A stretch of 64,000 bases of DNA from Bacillota bacterium (GCA_023443745.1 JAEZTB010000019.1:74727-138726), one strand, 5' to 3'. Counted from the stretch's first letter, positions 35,404 to 45,548 are shown. A program made the numbers and translations. Notes: generated from the sequence alone by a model not told the origin.

Positions 35404-36738
35404 ATGAATTATGATCTCGATCATGAAAAAATCATACGTCTTGCTAAAGAAAATGATGTAAAATTTGTCCGTCTTCAATTCACCGATCTTTTCGGCATGT
35501 CAAAAAACCTCGCCATCACTGTGGATCATTTAGATCAGGCTCTGGAAAACAAATATATGCTGGATGGCTCCTCCATTGACGGCTTTGCACGCATAGAAGA
35601 ATCCGATATGATGCTCTATCCTGATCCGGATACCTTTATTATTTATCCCTGGCGTCCTCAAAACGGCCGGGTAGCCAGATTTATCTGCGATGTGCATAAG
35701 CCTGACGGCACGCCCTTTGAGGGAGATCCCCGGTATATTCTGAAAAGAGCGACGAAGGAAGCTGCCAAAATGGGCTATAGCTTTAATGTGGGCCCCGAAT
35801 GTGAGTTCTTTCTTTTTCATACCGATGAATCCGGAAAGCCGACCACCCTCACCCATGACCATGGAAGCTATTTTGATTTAAGTCCGCTGGATCTGGGTGA
35901 GGATGCCAGACGCGATATTTGTCTGACGCTTGAAGAAATGGGTTTCGATGTTGAAGCCTCCCACCATGAAGTGGCTAATGGCCAGCATGAAATCGACTTC
36001 CGTTACGACGATGCGCTAAAGTCAGCAGATAAGTTAATGTCCTTTAAGATAGTGGTTAAAACAGTCGCCCGCCGCCACGGCCTGGCCGCAACCTTCATGC
36101 CGAAGCCTATAACGGGAATGAGCGGAAGCGGTCTCCATACCAATCTTTCGCTTTCCCGTGACGGTATAAATGTATTTTGCGACCCAACCGACAGTCTGGG
36201 GCTTTCCCAGGAGGCCTATAGCTTTATGGCCGGAATTATGGCTCATATCAAGGCTATTACCGCTGTTTCCAACCCCATAGTAAACTCCTACAAGCGTCTG
36301 GTTTCGGGTTATGAAGCTCCTGTAAACATCACCTGGGCGACCAGAAACAGAAGTCCTCTTATCCGTATTCCCGCGGTTAAGGGTGAGGCAACACGAATTG
36401 AATTGCGAAACCCTGATCCCGCCTGTAACCCTTATTTGACCTTTGCCGTTATACTGGCAGCGGGATTGGATGGAATTAAGAGAGGGTTGAAGCCGCCTGC
36501 CGCTGTCGAACGCAATATCTATACCCTGAGCGACGATGATAGAAAATCATTATTAATTGAACGACTGCCTGAGAACTTGAACGAGGCCTTGAACGAGCTT
36601 GAGAAGGATCAGCTCATTCTGGATACGCTGGGCGACCATGCCGCCACCCGCTTTATAACGGCAAAACGTCAGGAGTGGGATGAATACAAGTCCTTTGTTC
36701 ACAACTGGGAGATCGATCAATATTTGTACCGCTATTAA
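35404..36738 (+). CDS. glnA: Glutamine synthetase, type I
   Basis: Cytoplasmic enzyme that joins ammonia to glutamate with ATP. The 444 aa length and sequence fit the Bacillus-type GSI-alpha: beta-Grasp N-terminus (VKFVRLQFTDLFGMSKN), GPECEFFLF, HHEVANGQHEIDF, GSGLHTNLS and NRSPLIRIP. It lacks the adenylylation loop tyrosine region typical of GSI-beta, so control is by other means; the leader attenuator is one. The ANTAR regulator follows after 91 bases with no terminator, so the two may be cotranscribed. Confidence 0.96.
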   Translation: MNYDLDHEKIIRLAKENDVKFVRLQFTDLFGMSKNLAITVDHLDQALENKYMLDGSSIDGFARIEESDMMLYPDPDTFIIYPWRPQNGRVARFICDVHKPDGTPFEGDPRYILKRATKEAAKMGYSFNVGPECEFFLFHTDESGKPTTLTHDHGSYFDLSPLDLGEDARRDICLTLEEMGFDVEASHHEVANGQHEIDFRYDDALKSADKLMSFKIVVKTVARRHGLAATFMPKPITGMSGSGLHTNLSLSRDGINVFCDPTDSLGLSQEAYSFMAGIMAHIKAITAVSNPIVNSYKRLVSGYEAPVNITWATRNRSPLIRIPAVKGEATRIELRNPDPACNPYLTFAVILAAGLDGIKRGLKPPAAVERNIYTLSDDDRKSLLIERLPENLNEALNELEKDQLILDTLGDHAATRFITAKRQEWDEYKSFVHNWEIDQYLYRY

Positions 36739-36829
36739 AGTTGCAGCGCAACAACCTTAACTGCATTCGTCGTTTCATAACTCACAAGAATTTATGCGAT
36801 ACGGATGCATCGGAAAGTGAGGATTTACT

Positions 36830-37417
36830 GTGGATACGAGCTGCAGCATCTTACTCGCGCTTAGGCAGCGGGAGTCAATAGAACAAATAAAAAATATTCT
36901 GACTCCCCGGGGCTATTCCATCATCGACAGCTGTACCTCAGGAATGCAAGCATTGAGAGTGGCAGGGTTAAGTCATATTGATATAGCCATTGTGGGGTTC
37001 ACGCTCTCGGATATGCCCGGCCTGACATTTGCCAATGACCTATTATCCCAGCAGGCCTGTTCGGTTCTTATGCTTACTCCACCCGAGCAGATTAATTATG
37101 TCAGAAACAATGCAGGTGCCAATGACATCGTGTGCCTGCCAAGACCTGTGGCTCCACAATCGCTCCTAACCTCCATTGATCTTATTCTCCAATATCGGCA
37201 AAGGATTCAATGCATTACCCAAGAGGCTCAGAAGCTCAAAATGGATTTAAAGCGCCGGGCTATTGCCGAGAAGGCTAAAACACTGCTCATGCATAAATTA
37301 AATATGACCGAGTCCGACGCCTGGCGATACCTCCAAAAGCAGAGTATGGATTCAGGAAAGCCTTTGCAGGATGTGGCTGAGACCGTCATTAAGGAATATG
37401 GAAAGAAAGACTCTTAA
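36830..37417 (+). CDS. ANTAR-domain RNA-binding antiterminator with a degenerate receiver
   Basis: 195 aa two-domain regulator. Residues 1-120 have a response-regulator-like pattern, but the key residues are gone. The acidic pair after the first strand is replaced (SILLALRQ), the phospho-acceptor position in DIAIVGFTLSDMPG is Gly56 instead of Asp, and the conserved Lys is Arg105 (LPRPV). A coiled coil leads to the ANTAR domain at about 140-190 (KRRAIAEKAKTLLMHKLNMTESDAWRYLQ). It starts with GTG. ANTAR proteins bind paired hexaloop hairpins and prevent termination. The pseudo-receiver resembles AmiR, which responds to a partner protein rather than phosphorylation. Position between glnA and gltB points to nitrogen control. 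Confidence 0.9.
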   Translation: MDTSCSILLALRQRESIEQIKNILTPRGYSIIDSCTSGMQALRVAGLSHIDIAIVGFTLSDMPGLTFANDLLSQQACSVLMLTPPEQINYVRNNAGANDIVCLPRPVAPQSLLTSIDLILQYRQRIQCITQEAQKLKMDLKRRAIAEKAKTLLMHKLNMTESDAWRYLQKQSMDSGKPLQDVAETVIKEYGKKDS

Positions 37418-37430
37418 TAAACGACACAAC

Positions 37431-37464
37431 AAAGGAGCAATCGAAAGTTAAATTTCGATCATCC
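37431..37464 (+). repeat. Third copy of the palindromic repeat, upstream of gltB
   Basis: AAAGGAGC, palindrome ATCGAAA / TTTCGAT, then ATCATCC; same family as the tandem pair upstream of mfd, here on the plus strand between the ANTAR gene and gltB. The stem bases differ from the mfd copies in a way that keeps pairing. Confidence 0.75.
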
Positions 37465-37497
37465 CTAAGGAATTAAATTTTTAGGCAGGTGAAACAA

Positions 37498-40400
37498 ATG
37501 GACCAGCAACAACCACAAAAAATCGCACCTCTATGGCGCCCTGAATTTGAGCATGATAACTGCGGTACCGGATTTGTTGCCCACGCACTGGGCGTTAAAT
37601 CCCACTCTATTATCAAGGATGCTCTGGAAGTTTTAAATCGTCTCAACCACCGTGGTGGTGCGGGCTCAGATCCTGATACCGGAGACGGTGCAGGAATTCT
37701 GACCCAGATCCCTGACGCTTTTTTCAAAAAAAGTGTTGATTTTAGTCTCCCTGAAGAGGGATTATATGCGGTTGCCCAGATTTTTTTAAGCCGCGATCAG
37801 GAAAAAAGATCATCCTCTGAAAAATTGATCTCTGAAATCATTAAGGCCAATGGTCATCATTTATCAGGCATTCGCTCCGTTCCCGTCAATCTCCATGCTT
37901 GCGGCAACGGGGCCAGAATCTCCGCTCCCTGGGTAAGCCAGTTTTTCATCCAATACCAGGGTGCTCATGATGAGAACTCCATGAATGTAGCCTCTTATGT
38001 CCTGCGCAGACTGATTGAAAAATCGACCGAACAGGCGGGCCAAGATGTTTATGTGGCAAGCCTTTCTCATAAAACCATCATATATAAGGGTATGATGCAT
38101 GCGTGGCAGCTTCAGGAGTTCTATCCTGATCTTGGTGACAGCGACTTTAAATCCGCTCTGGCCATGGTGCATTCGCGCTATTCAACCAACACCTTCCCCA
38201 GTTGGAGCAGAGCCCAGCCTTGCCGGTACATAGCCCATAACGGAGAGATCAACACCCTCCGCGGTGTAGAAAGCTCCACCTCGGCAGCCGAAAATTTCCT
38301 CCTGGGCGGCTTATTGAAGGATAAAATCAAGGAAGTTCTGCCCATCATCCATGCCGATGGCAGTGATTCCATGAAATTTGACAACCTATTTGAATTTCTA
38401 TGGCTTTCAGGACGTCCCATGCCCCAGGTTCTCATGATGATGATGCCAGGCCCCTGGTCCAAGGATGCTACCATGCCTGAGGAGCAAAGACTCTTCTACC
38501 AATATGCAGCGTGCATGCTGCCTCCCTGGGATGGCCCCGCCGCCATTACCTTTACTGACGGCAGGCTTATTGGCAGTGTTCTTGACAGAAACGGCCTGAG
38601 ACCTGCCCGCTGGATAATGACCCGGGAGCATCGCATGATTCTGGCTTCCGAAGCCGGTGTCATAGATATTCCGCCCGAGGACATCATCAGGAAGGGAAAG
38701 CTTGGCCCCAATCAGATGATTCTCCTGAATACAGAAACCGGTGAGCTCATGGAGGATGCACAGATCAAGACCACCTACTGTAAAGGCCCATGGAATGAAT
38801 GGCTTAAGAAAAATTGCATCAAAACTGACTCCATAGCGAAGATACCCTTTAAGGTCTCCGATAAAAATCTTATTGACCAAATGCAAAAGTTTTTTGGCTG
38901 GACCTATGAAGACAGGATGAGTACCGTTCTCCCCATGGCAATAAGCGGTCTTGATCCAGTGGGGGCCATGGGCTTTGACGCCCCCCTGGCCATATTGTCA
39001 AACCAGTATCAGCCCTTGTTTAACTATTTTCAGCAGCTGTTTGCACAGGTAACAAACCCTCCCATCGACTCCATTTGCGAGGAGCTTGTGACAGGCATGG
39101 ATGTTTTCGTAGGAAAAAGCTGTGACTTTACTCAGGACCTGGCCGAAAATTGCGTGAAGATTCATCTTGACTCTCCTATTCTTAGCCCGTCTCTTTATAC
39201 CAAGCTCAAAATGGGGATTTCAGGCTTTAAGCCGGTAGAAGTGCCCATGCTTTTCACCCGTGAGCAGGGCCTTAAAAAAGGACTCGAGAGCTTCTTTCAA
39301 AAGGCGGAAGAGGCCATTGGCGAAGGAGCCGTCATCCTTATCCTGACCGATAGGGGGGCTACTTCGGATTTAATGCCTATCCCCTCTTTGCTGGCTTCAG
39401 CAGGACTGCACCATCACCTGATCCGCAGAGGAAAAAGAGGTGAATGCTCCCTTATTGTAGACAGCTTTGAACCCCGTGAGGTTCATCATTCAGCTTGCTT
39501 AATCGGTTATGGCGTTAAGGCTATTTATCCCCGAGGCGCTTTCGAAGTCATTGCCGATATGATCCGTAGCGGGCATATTACCGGAATGACTGAGGAAAAG
39601 GCTTTTGAAAACTATAGCCATGCTGTGGATCATGGTATTTTGAAAGTCATGTCCAAGATGGGTATCTCCTGCGTGGACGGCTACATAAGGGCTCAGATTT
39701 TTGAAGCTCTGGGTATCTCCCAGGATGTTATAGACGAGTATTTTACTGGCACAGTCACCCGCGTAGGTGGTCTAACTCTGCAAGAAATTGAGGCCGAATG
39801 CCTGAAGCGTCATCAAAAAGCACTGATTGATATGGATCAGGCTCTTCCTTCAGGCGGAAGATTCCAATGGAAGCGCGATGGAGAGGAACATCTTTACAAC
39901 CCCGAAACCATTCATATCATTCAGACTGCCGTCAGGACCAATGACTACTCACTCTATCAGGAGTACAAACGAAGGATATGCAGCGAGAATAAAGTTGCCT
40001 TAAGACACCTATTGGACTTCAGGAAAGAACGATCTGTTCCCCTGGATGAGGTTGAGCCCGTTGAGCGAATCATCAGACGCTTTAAATCAGGTGCCATGTC
40101 CTATGGCTCTTTAAGCCAGGAGGCTCATGAATGCCTTGCAGAAGCCATGAACAGGATTGGCGGAAAGAGTAACAGCGGTGAGGGCGGTGAATCCTCCACC
40201 CGTTTTGGAACCATAAGAAACAGCAAGATCAAGCAGGTGGCTTCAGGACGCTTCGGTGTCACAAGCGAATATCTGGCATCGGCAGAAGAGATCCAAATCA
40301 AAATGGCTCAGGGGGCCAAGCCCGGCGAGGGTGGCCAGCTTCCCGGCAACAAGGTTTATCCCTGGGTAGCCCGGGTCAGACATTCAACCCCCGGCGTGAG

Positions 40401-41958
40401 CTTGATCTCTCCGCCACCTCACCACGACATTTATTCCATTGAGGATCTTGCCCAGCTTATTTTTGACCTGAAGAATTCAAACCCCCGGGCTCGAATTAAT
40501 GTGAAGCTTGTTTCCGAAACAGGCGTAGGAACAATAGCGGCAGGGGTTGCCAAGGGTGGGGCCGACGTCATTCTGATCAGCGGTTATGACGGCGGTACGG
40601 GAGCCAGTCCCAGAACCAGCATCCAGCATGCCGGCCTGCCATGGGAGATCGGGCTTTCCGAATCCCACCAGATCTTAATGGCTAACGGATTAAGAGGACG
40701 TGTCCGTCTTGAAGTGGACGGCAAGCTCATGACGGGCCGTGATGTTGCCATAGCTGCCATGATGGGTGCCGAGGAATTCGGCTTTGCCACCTTGCCACTG
40801 GTCGCCATGGGCTGTGTGATGATGCGTGTTTGCAATCTCGATACCTGCCCTGTGGGTGTCGCCACTCAAAATCCTACTTTAAGGGCTCGTTTTACCGGAA
40901 AGCCCGAGTATGTGGTCAACCTCATGAGGTTCATCGCTCAAGATTTAAGAGAAATCATGGCTGAGCTGGGCTACAGATCCATCGATGAAATGGTAGGCCG
41001 TGCAAGCTCCCTGGTGCAGGAAAAGCAATCCGCCAAGACACAGAACCTGGATCTTTCTTCCTTGATTTCCTCAGACCTTCCTCTGCCCTGGCATACAATT
41101 CCCGAAAGTGAAGAGCATAACAGGCTGTTCCATGATATGGTAAGATCTCTTATCGCTTCGGGCGGCGGTATGGTAAAGGGTAAGGTTAAGAATACCGAAA
41201 GAGCTGTGGCAACCCGGGTAGGCTATTTTGTCAGCAAGGAATACGGAAAACTTCCCGACGGACATTTGAAATTCGCTTTTGAAGGAACTGCCGGACAGAG
41301 CTTCGGGGCTTTCATCCCCACAGGTATTGAGCTCCAGCTTACCGGAGAGGCCAACGACTACATAGGCAAAGGCTTAAGCGGCGGACGCATTATTGTCAAA
41401 GCACCTTCCAAAGCAGGCTGGAGCAAGGAGGATAACCTTCTTTGCGGAAATGTGGCCCTGTTTGGCGCAACTAACGGTGAGCTGTTCCTGGCTGGTCGTG
41501 CCGGAGAGCGCTTCTGTGTCAGAAACAGCGGTGCCAAGGCTGTCTGCGAGGGCGTGGGTGAGCATGGCTGTGAATATATGACGGGCGGCATTGCCGTCAT
41601 ACTAGGCTCTGTCGGAAAGAACTTCGCTTCGGGTATGTCGGGCGGAATAGCCTATGTTCTTGAGAATGACGATTTTAACAGGAAGTGCAACAGAAAGATG
41701 GTGGGTCTTTATGAGCTTGATGCCATGGACGTGGTCACTCTCTATACATTGATCCGTCGTCATACCGAATATACAGGCTCTGATATCGGACATGAAATTT
41801 TGGAAAATTGGCCGAAGATGGTGCACCGCTTTGTGAAGGTACTGCCCAACGATTATAAGGATATGCTTGATGCCATGGCCAAGGCATCTATTGAAGGCCT
41901 CGTCGGGGACGACATGCTGGCCCGTGCCTTCAGTATAAAAACAGGGGCAGGGAGGTAA
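37498..41958 (+). CDS. gltB: Glutamate synthase large subunit
   Basis: 1486 aa GOGAT large subunit: glutamine plus 2-oxoglutarate to two glutamates. An Ntn glutaminase domain starts at the Cys of NCGTGFVAH after a propeptide of about 20 residues, which is normally cleaved. The central domain follows. The FMN-binding domain includes the segments KPGEGGQLPGNKVYPWVARVR and ISGYDGGTGASPR. The 3Fe-4S cluster Cys set lies around CVMMRVCNLDTCPVGVATQ, and the GXGXG helix domain is C-terminal. The ATG at 37498 is preferred to the GTG three codons before it because GGCAGGTG serves as its ribosome-binding site. gltD follows after four bases. Confidence 0.96.
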   Translation: MDQQQPQKIAPLWRPEFEHDNCGTGFVAHALGVKSHSIIKDALEVLNRLNHRGGAGSDPDTGDGAGILTQIPDAFFKKSVDFSLPEEGLYAVAQIFLSRDQEKRSSSEKLISEIIKANGHHLSGIRSVPVNLHACGNGARISAPWVSQFFIQYQGAHDENSMNVASYVLRRLIEKSTEQAGQDVYVASLSHKTIIYKGMMHAWQLQEFYPDLGDSDFKSALAMVHSRYSTNTFPSWSRAQPCRYIAHNGEINTLRGVESSTSAAENFLLGGLLKDKIKEVLPIIHADGSDSMKFDNLFEFLWLSGRPMPQVLMMMMPGPWSKDATMPEEQRLFYQYAACMLPPWDGPAAITFTDGRLIGSVLDRNGLRPARWIMTREHRMILASEAGVIDIPPEDIIRKGKLGPNQMILLNTETGELMEDAQIKTTYCKGPWNEWLKKNCIKTDSIAKIPFKVSDKNLIDQMQKFFGWTYEDRMSTVLPMAISGLDPVGAMGFDAPLAILSNQYQPLFNYFQQLFAQVTNPPIDSICEELVTGMDVFVGKSCDFTQDLAENCVKIHLDSPILSPSLYTKLKMGISGFKPVEVPMLFTREQGLKKGLESFFQKAEEAIGEGAVILILTDRGATSDLMPIPSLLASAGLHHHLIRRGKRGECSLIVDSFEPREVHHSACLIGYGVKAIYPRGAFEVIADMIRSGHITGMTEEKAFENYSHAVDHGILKVMSKMGISCVDGYIRAQIFEALGISQDVIDEYFTGTVTRVGGLTLQEIEAECLKRHQKALIDMDQALPSGGRFQWKRDGEEHLYNPETIHIIQTAVRTNDYSLYQEYKRRICSENKVALRHLLDFRKERSVPLDEVEPVERIIRRFKSGAMSYGSLSQEAHECLAEAMNRIGGKSNSGEGGESSTRFGTIRNSKIKQVASGRFGVTSEYLASAEEIQIKMAQGAKPGEGGQLPGNKVYPWVARVRHSTPGVSLISPPPHHDIYSIEDLAQLIFDLKNSNPRARINVKLVSETGVGTIAAGVAKGGADVILISGYDGGTGASPRTSIQHAGLPWEIGLSESHQILMANGLRGRVRLEVDGKLMTGRDVAIAAMMGAEEFGFATLPLVAMGCVMMRVCNLDTCPVGVATQNPTLRARFTGKPEYVVNLMRFIAQDLREIMAELGYRSIDEMVGRASSLVQEKQSAKTQNLDLSSLISSDLPLPWHTIPESEEHNRLFHDMVRSLIASGGGMVKGKVKNTERAVATRVGYFVSKEYGKLPDGHLKFAFEGTAGQSFGAFIPTGIELQLTGEANDYIGKGLSGGRIIVKAPSKAGWSKEDNLLCGNVALFGATNGELFLAGRAGERFCVRNSGAKAVCEGVGEHGCEYMTGGIAVILGSVGKNFASGMSGGIAYVLENDDFNRKCNRKMVGLYELDAMDVVTLYTLIRRHTEYTGSDIGHEILENWPKMVHRFVKVLPNDYKDMLDAMAKASIEGLVGDDMLARAFSIKTGAGR

Positions 41959-41962
41959 GATT

Positions 41963-43387
41963 ATGGGTAAAGCTACCGGCTTTATGGAATATGATAGAAA
42001 AACAGCAACGGAGAGAGCGCCTGGTGAAAGAATCTGCGACTGGGGAGCCTTTCATCCCGTCCTCAGTGAGGAAGAGGCTAAAAAACAGGCAGCCCGCTGC
42101 ATGAACTGCGGTACTCCCTTTTGCCACGGGGGTGTCAACTGGAAGGGTGTGGCCTCGGGCTGCCCATTGGGAAATCTGATTCCCGAATGGAATGACCTGG
42201 TTTACAGGGGGCAATATGAAGAAGCCTGGAAACGCCTTTCAAAGACCAGCCCCTTCCCGGAATTCACTTCCATGGTTTGTCCGGCTCCCTGTGAGGGGGC
42301 CTGCACCGTGGGGCTCCATTGGTCACCTGTGACAGTGAAGGAAATTGAACGCTTTACTACAGACATGGCCTGGGAGAAGGGCTGGATTAAGCCCACCCCG
42401 CCCAAGACCCGTATTGATAAAAGAGTTGCCGTAATAGGCAGCGGTCCAGCCGGCCTTTCTGCTGCCTGGAAGCTTAACCGCCTGGGCGTCGATGTAACCG
42501 TTTATGAAAAGAGTGAGCTTGCCGGCGGACTTTTAACCTTTGGAATACCCAATATGAAGCTGCCCAAAGAGGTGGTTGCCCGTCGCATTAAGTTTTTGGA
42601 GGATGAAGGTATCACCTTCGTTTTGAATACGGATGTGGGCAAGGATTTGGGGGTTGAAGAGCTTAATGGGTATGAGGCTGTCATCTTATGCGGCGGTGCA
42701 GGGCAACCAAGGGATCTGACCATTGAAGGTCGTACATTGGAGGGTATAAGATATGCTGTACCGTTTCTGACTGAGGCTACCAAGCGGGTACTCTCCGGAG
42801 ATACCGATTCAAAGCCGCTTGAAGGTCACAATGTCATTGTCATTGGCGGCGGAGATACGGGAAATGACTGTGTGGCAACAGCCATACGCCAGGGAGCTGC
42901 CTCAGTCACTCAGCTTGAAATAATGCCTGCCCTTCCGTCTGGAAGGACCGATGATAATCCCTGGCCCCGTTGGCCTTTTGTGATGAAAACGGATTACGGA
43001 CAGCAGGAGGCTATTCGCCTCTTCGGCCATGACCCCAGAAACTTCTGCACAACTACCGCTTCTTTCATAGGGAAAGAAGGGCATGTTAAAGAAATAGAAA
43101 CCATGCAGGTGGAGTGGGTCACTGAAAACGGAAGGCGGTTCCCAAAAGGTCTTCCAGAAACAAAGAAGGTTTATCCTGCAGATTTAGTGCTCATTGCCAT
43201 GGGCTTCACAGGCAGCGAAACCTATCTACCTGAGGCGCTTGGCATTACCTTCGGCAAGACTAACGCCACAAACAAACCCGGAGTCTTTGCAGCGGGTGAT
43301 ATGCGCACCGGCCAGAGCCTTGTGGTGAAAGCCATGCGGGACGGCCTTGATGCCGCGTCCGAAGCAGCCAATTATTTAGGATTGTAG
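41963..43387 (+). CDS. gltD: Glutamate synthase small subunit
   Basis: 474 aa flavoprotein that passes NAD(P)H electrons to the large subunit. N-terminal 4Fe-4S Cys clusters (ARCMNCGTPFCH and CPAPCEGACTVG), an FAD fold (VAVIGSGPAGLSAAWKLNRLG) and a NAD(P)H fold (NVIVIGGGDTGNDCVATA) are all present. GGGAGG lies upstream of the ATG. With gltB and glnA it completes the GS-GOGAT cycle. Confidence 0.96.
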   Translation: MGKATGFMEYDRKTATERAPGERICDWGAFHPVLSEEEAKKQAARCMNCGTPFCHGGVNWKGVASGCPLGNLIPEWNDLVYRGQYEEAWKRLSKTSPFPEFTSMVCPAPCEGACTVGLHWSPVTVKEIERFTTDMAWEKGWIKPTPPKTRIDKRVAVIGSGPAGLSAAWKLNRLGVDVTVYEKSELAGGLLTFGIPNMKLPKEVVARRIKFLEDEGITFVLNTDVGKDLGVEELNGYEAVILCGGAGQPRDLTIEGRTLEGIRYAVPFLTEATKRVLSGDTDSKPLEGHNVIVIGGGDTGNDCVATAIRQGAASVTQLEIMPALPSGRTDDNPWPRWPFVMKTDYGQQEAIRLFGHDPRNFCTTTASFIGKEGHVKEIETMQVEWVTENGRRFPKGLPETKKVYPADLVLIAMGFTGSETYLPEALGITFGKTNATNKPGVFAAGDMRTGQSLVVKAMRDGLDAASEAANYLGL

Positions 43388-43449
43388 GTATTAATGCCGA
43401 TTTAGTGTTTAGAGAGATAGGCAATGCATTAATGAAAAGGAATAAAGAT

Positions 43450-44274
43450 ATGAAATTTACAAAAATGCATGGACTCGGCAATGACTATATTTATGTTAAC
43501 GGCTTTGAAGAGAATGTTTTTGACCCCTCTTCATTGTCCATAAAGATCAGCGACCGCCATTTTGGTATAGGCGGAGATGGGCTTATTCTCATTCTTCCAT
43601 CCAAGGTAGCCGATTTTAGAATGCGCATGTTCAATGCCGACGGCTCCGAGGGGACCATGTGCGGCAATGGTATACGCTGCGTCGGCAAATATGTCTATGA
43701 TAAAGGTTTAACCACCAAGACCGAGCTCCTGATTGAAACCCTGGCAGGAATTCGTAAGCTCACCCTCTTTCCCAGAAATAGCAAGATCGAAAAGGTCCGA
43801 GTCTGTATGGGCTTCCCCAAATTCTCTGATCGGGATGAAATTCCCGACCTTCCCGCAAAAGACTATCCTGCCTCTGTCAGCGTTCTGGGAAAAAGCTTTG
43901 CGCTCTACTTGGTATCCATGGGCAACCCTCATGCAGTGGCAGAGATTAAAGATGTTTCTAATTTTCCGGTTGAGCAATATGGTGCTGAGATTCAAAAGCT
44001 CCCCCTATTCCCTGAATCGGTCAATGTAGAGTTTGTAGAGGTCATATCCCGAGATCTCCTCAATATGCGCGTTTATGAGCGTGGAAGCGGTGAGACCATG
44101 GCATGCGGCACGGGAGCCTGTGCCTCAGCCATCGCTATGATGCGCTTGGACAAGCTTGATAAAACAGCTTACGTTAAGCTTTTAGGCGGAACACTTCAAA
44201 TTGAATGGCAAGAGGACGGCGTGTATATGACAGGCCCGGCCACTCATGTTTTTGACGGTGAGATAGATCTTTAG
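43450..44274 (+). CDS. dapF: Diaminopimelate epimerase
   Basis: Interconverts LL- and meso-diaminopimelate for lysine and peptidoglycan. The two catalytic cysteines are seen: MCGNGIRC (Cys71) and ACGTGACAS (Cys219). The open frame starts at 43405, but the ATG at 43450 (MKFTKMHGLGNDY) has AAAAGGA upstream and gives the usual 274 aa. dapL follows after 41 bases; together they make meso-DAP from tetrahydrodipicolinate by the aminotransferase route. Confidence 0.96.
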   Translation: MKFTKMHGLGNDYIYVNGFEENVFDPSSLSIKISDRHFGIGGDGLILILPSKVADFRMRMFNADGSEGTMCGNGIRCVGKYVYDKGLTTKTELLIETLAGIRKLTLFPRNSKIEKVRVCMGFPKFSDRDEIPDLPAKDYPASVSVLGKSFALYLVSMGNPHAVAEIKDVSNFPVEQYGAEIQKLPLFPESVNVEFVEVISRDLLNMRVYERGSGETMACGTGACASAIAMMRLDKLDKTAYVKLLGGTLQIEWQEDGVYMTGPATHVFDGEIDL

Positions 44275-44315
44275 GGTGTGCAGCAAGGTCTTGAAAAATA
44301 TGGAGGAATAGTATT

Positions 44316-45548
44316 ATGATCGTCAACAGCAACTTTGCCCATGTAAAGGAAACCTACCTCTTTTCAGAAATCGCCAAGAGGGTTAATGAATTTAAGATGA
44401 AGAATCCGACGGCTGATGTTATCCGTCTGGGTATAGGAGATGTGACTCAGCCTCTTCCCGAGGCTTGCATCCACGCCATGCATGAGGCCCTTGATGAGAT
44501 GGCACATGCCGATACGTTCAGGGGATATGGCCCCGAGCAAGGCTATGATTTCCTGAGACAGGCCATTACAGAGCATGACTATAAAGTAAAGGGCTGTGAT
44601 ATAGAGGCTGATGAGATATTTGTAAGCGACGGTGCAAAGAGTGATACCGCAAACTTTACCGACTTATTTGGAAAGGGTAATAAGATTGGAATCTCTAATC
44701 CGGTCTACCCGGTGTATATGGATAGCAATGTACTTGCAGGTCATTCAGGACTCCAATCAGGAAACGGTTATGACAATATACACCTACTGGATTGCCTGGC
44801 TGAAAACGATTTCAAGCCCCAGGTCCCGGATGAAAAACTTGACATCGTCTACCTTTGCTCCCCTAATAATCCCACAGGGACAGCCTTGACCTATAAGGAT
44901 CTGAAGGATTGGGTGGATTATGCAATAAAAAACAAGACCCTGATTCTTTTTGATGCCGCCTATGAGAGCTTTATCCGTGAAGAAGGGATTCCTCACAGCA
45001 TCTATGAAATTCCAGAGGCCAGAAAAGTGGCTGTGGAATTCAGAAGCTTTTCCAAAACTGCAGGCTTTACAGGCCTTCGCTGCGCCTACACCGTGGTGCC
45101 CAAAACACTTCAGGTCACTGTATCGGACAGTCCAAAGCCTCTTTCGCTTCATGGCATGTGGCTAAGACGCCAGACCACAAAATTCAATGGTGTTGCCTAT
45201 ATCGTACAACGTGGAGCTGCTGCTCTGTACACAGAATCCGGACGCATTCAGATTAAAAGGACCATTGAAATCTATCTGAAAAATGCCAAGCTCATTCGCA
45301 GTACATTTGAAGAAAAGGGCTATAAGGTATGGGGTGCCGATAACTCACCCTATATCTGGCTCAAGGTGCCCGAGGAGCAAACCTCCTGGGAATTCTTCGA
45401 CTTTCTTCTCAACACCTATAACATTGTTGGAACGCCCGGATCAGGCTTTGGGACCAGAGGTGAGGGGTATTTCCGGCTGACTGGCTTTGGAAGTCCGGAA
45501 AGGACTCTTGACGCAGTGAATAGGATTAAGAGGGCTCAGATCGTGTAA
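44316..45548 (+). CDS. dapL: LL-diaminopimelate aminotransferase
   Basis: 410 aa PLP enzyme that converts tetrahydrodipicolinate directly to LL-DAP with glutamate as amino donor. Fold type I signature: PLP lysine at 247 in SFSKTAGFTGLR, YLCSPNNPTGTA, and the DapL-typical start INSNFAHVKETYLFSEI-like (here IVNSNFAHVKETYLF). GGAGG precedes the ATG. Placement beside dapF and the GOGAT genes ties lysine synthesis to glutamate supply. Confidence 0.95.
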   Translation: MIVNSNFAHVKETYLFSEIAKRVNEFKMKNPTADVIRLGIGDVTQPLPEACIHAMHEALDEMAHADTFRGYGPEQGYDFLRQAITEHDYKVKGCDIEADEIFVSDGAKSDTANFTDLFGKGNKIGISNPVYPVYMDSNVLAGHSGLQSGNGYDNIHLLDCLAENDFKPQVPDEKLDIVYLCSPNNPTGTALTYKDLKDWVDYAIKNKTLILFDAAYESFIREEGIPHSIYEIPEARKVAVEFRSFSKTAGFTGLRCAYTVVPKTLQVTVSDSPKPLSLHGMWLRRQTTKFNGVAYIVQRGAAALYTESGRIQIKRTIEIYLKNAKLIRSTFEEKGYKVWGADNSPYIWLKVPEEQTSWEFFDFLLNTYNIVGTPGSGFGTRGEGYFRLTGFGSPERTLDAVNRIKRAQIV

